This document shows positions 5,268 through 5,354 of a DNA stretch of 5,354 bases, in pieces (position 1 is the stretch's first letter; every line of letters begins with the position of its first letter). The notes under the pieces were generated by a model. That model did not search any database. It had not been told where the DNA came from and saw only the letters and a program-made list of their open reading frames with translations. Source of the stretch: Chloroflexota bacterium. Its GTDB lineage: Bacteria > Chloroflexota > Chloroflexia > Thermomicrobiales > UBA6265. Made by a program: the position numbers and the translations under genes. The stretch covers positions 1 through 5,354 of the forward strand of contig JAFAEX010000241.1 in the NCBI GenBank assembly GCA_023423795.1, in the 5' to 3' direction.

Positions 5268-5290
5268 CTCGCCCGCCTGCGAGCGGCGGG
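5268..5290 (+). other. Overlapping alternative hairpins after nhaA
   Basis: Two mutually exclusive inverted repeats overlap here. CTCGC (5268-5272) can pair with GCGAG (5279-5283), and CCCGCC (5272-5277) can pair with GGCGGG (5285-5290). They begin about ten bases after the stop codon. Either could assist termination, but such short GC stems arise easily at this base composition. Confidence 0.25.
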
Positions 5291-5311
5291 AACTCCGCGC
5301 GACGAACGAGA

Positions 5312-5347
5312 CGGCGCCCGGCCGGGCGTCCACCCCGGCCGGCGCCG
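5312..5347 (+). terminator. Strong GC hairpin, probable terminator of the zinc-finger/nhaA unit
   Basis: The arm at 5312-5326 is complementary to 5334-5347 with a single bulged base, around a seven-base loop (5327-5333); nearly every pair is G-C. The left arm also lies within a 14-base perfect palindrome, CGCCCGGCCGGGCG (5315-5328). It sits about 55 bases past the nhaA stop. The window ends in GCGTT just after the stem, so any T-run cannot be assessed. Confidence 0.5.
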
Positions 5348-5354
5348 GCGCGTT

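Overview
The window is a GC-rich piece of bacterial chromosome (roughly two-thirds G+C) with five complete protein genes and short intergenic gaps. No RNA gene, mobile element, CRISPR array or phage signature is visible. High GC, predicted secreted proteins with paired cysteines, a small secreted cupredoxin and a bacterial UBP-type zinc finger would suit a Chloroflexota (Thermomicrobia-like) or actinobacterial lineage. That placement is a weak inference; nothing here fixes taxonomy.

Left part, minus strand (about 1-3061). In transcription order these are nudC (NAD(H) pyrophosphatase / NAD-RNA decapping Nudix enzyme, GTG start at 3061), a secreted glucose/sorbosone-dehydrogenase-type six-bladed beta-propeller (start 1970), and a small secreted type-1 copper cupredoxin (start 423). 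Gaps of 209 and 230 bases separate them. A strong hairpin follows the propeller gene and another follows the cupredoxin gene, so they look like separately transcribed neighbours, not a tight operon. The propeller protein and cupredoxin could both work outside the membrane, one as a sugar oxidoreductase and the other as an electron carrier. However, by eye the propeller lacks some of the PQQ ligands of the classical enzyme.

Right part, plus strand (3296-5257). Beyond a 234-base divergent intergenic region lies a compact two-gene unit. It has an 89-residue UBP-type zinc-finger protein, then after only 39 bases a 550-residue protein whose N-terminal ~105 residues form an ABM (antibiotic biosynthesis monooxygenase-like, dimeric alpha+beta barrel) domain fused in frame to a full-length NhaA Na+/H+ antiporter. 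A very strong GC-rich hairpin closes the unit at the end of the window. The fusion and its pairing with a ubiquitin-fold-recognition-type zinc finger are the most unusual content. They suggest a soluble cytoplasmic control module attached to a sodium/proton antiporter.

Intergenic regions hold several candidate regulatory structures: three consecutive hairpins at 526-622, a dyad at the nudC promoter/leader, and a 9-base direct repeat and GTGTG/CACAC dyad upstream of the zinc-finger gene. All were found by eye, without folding energies.
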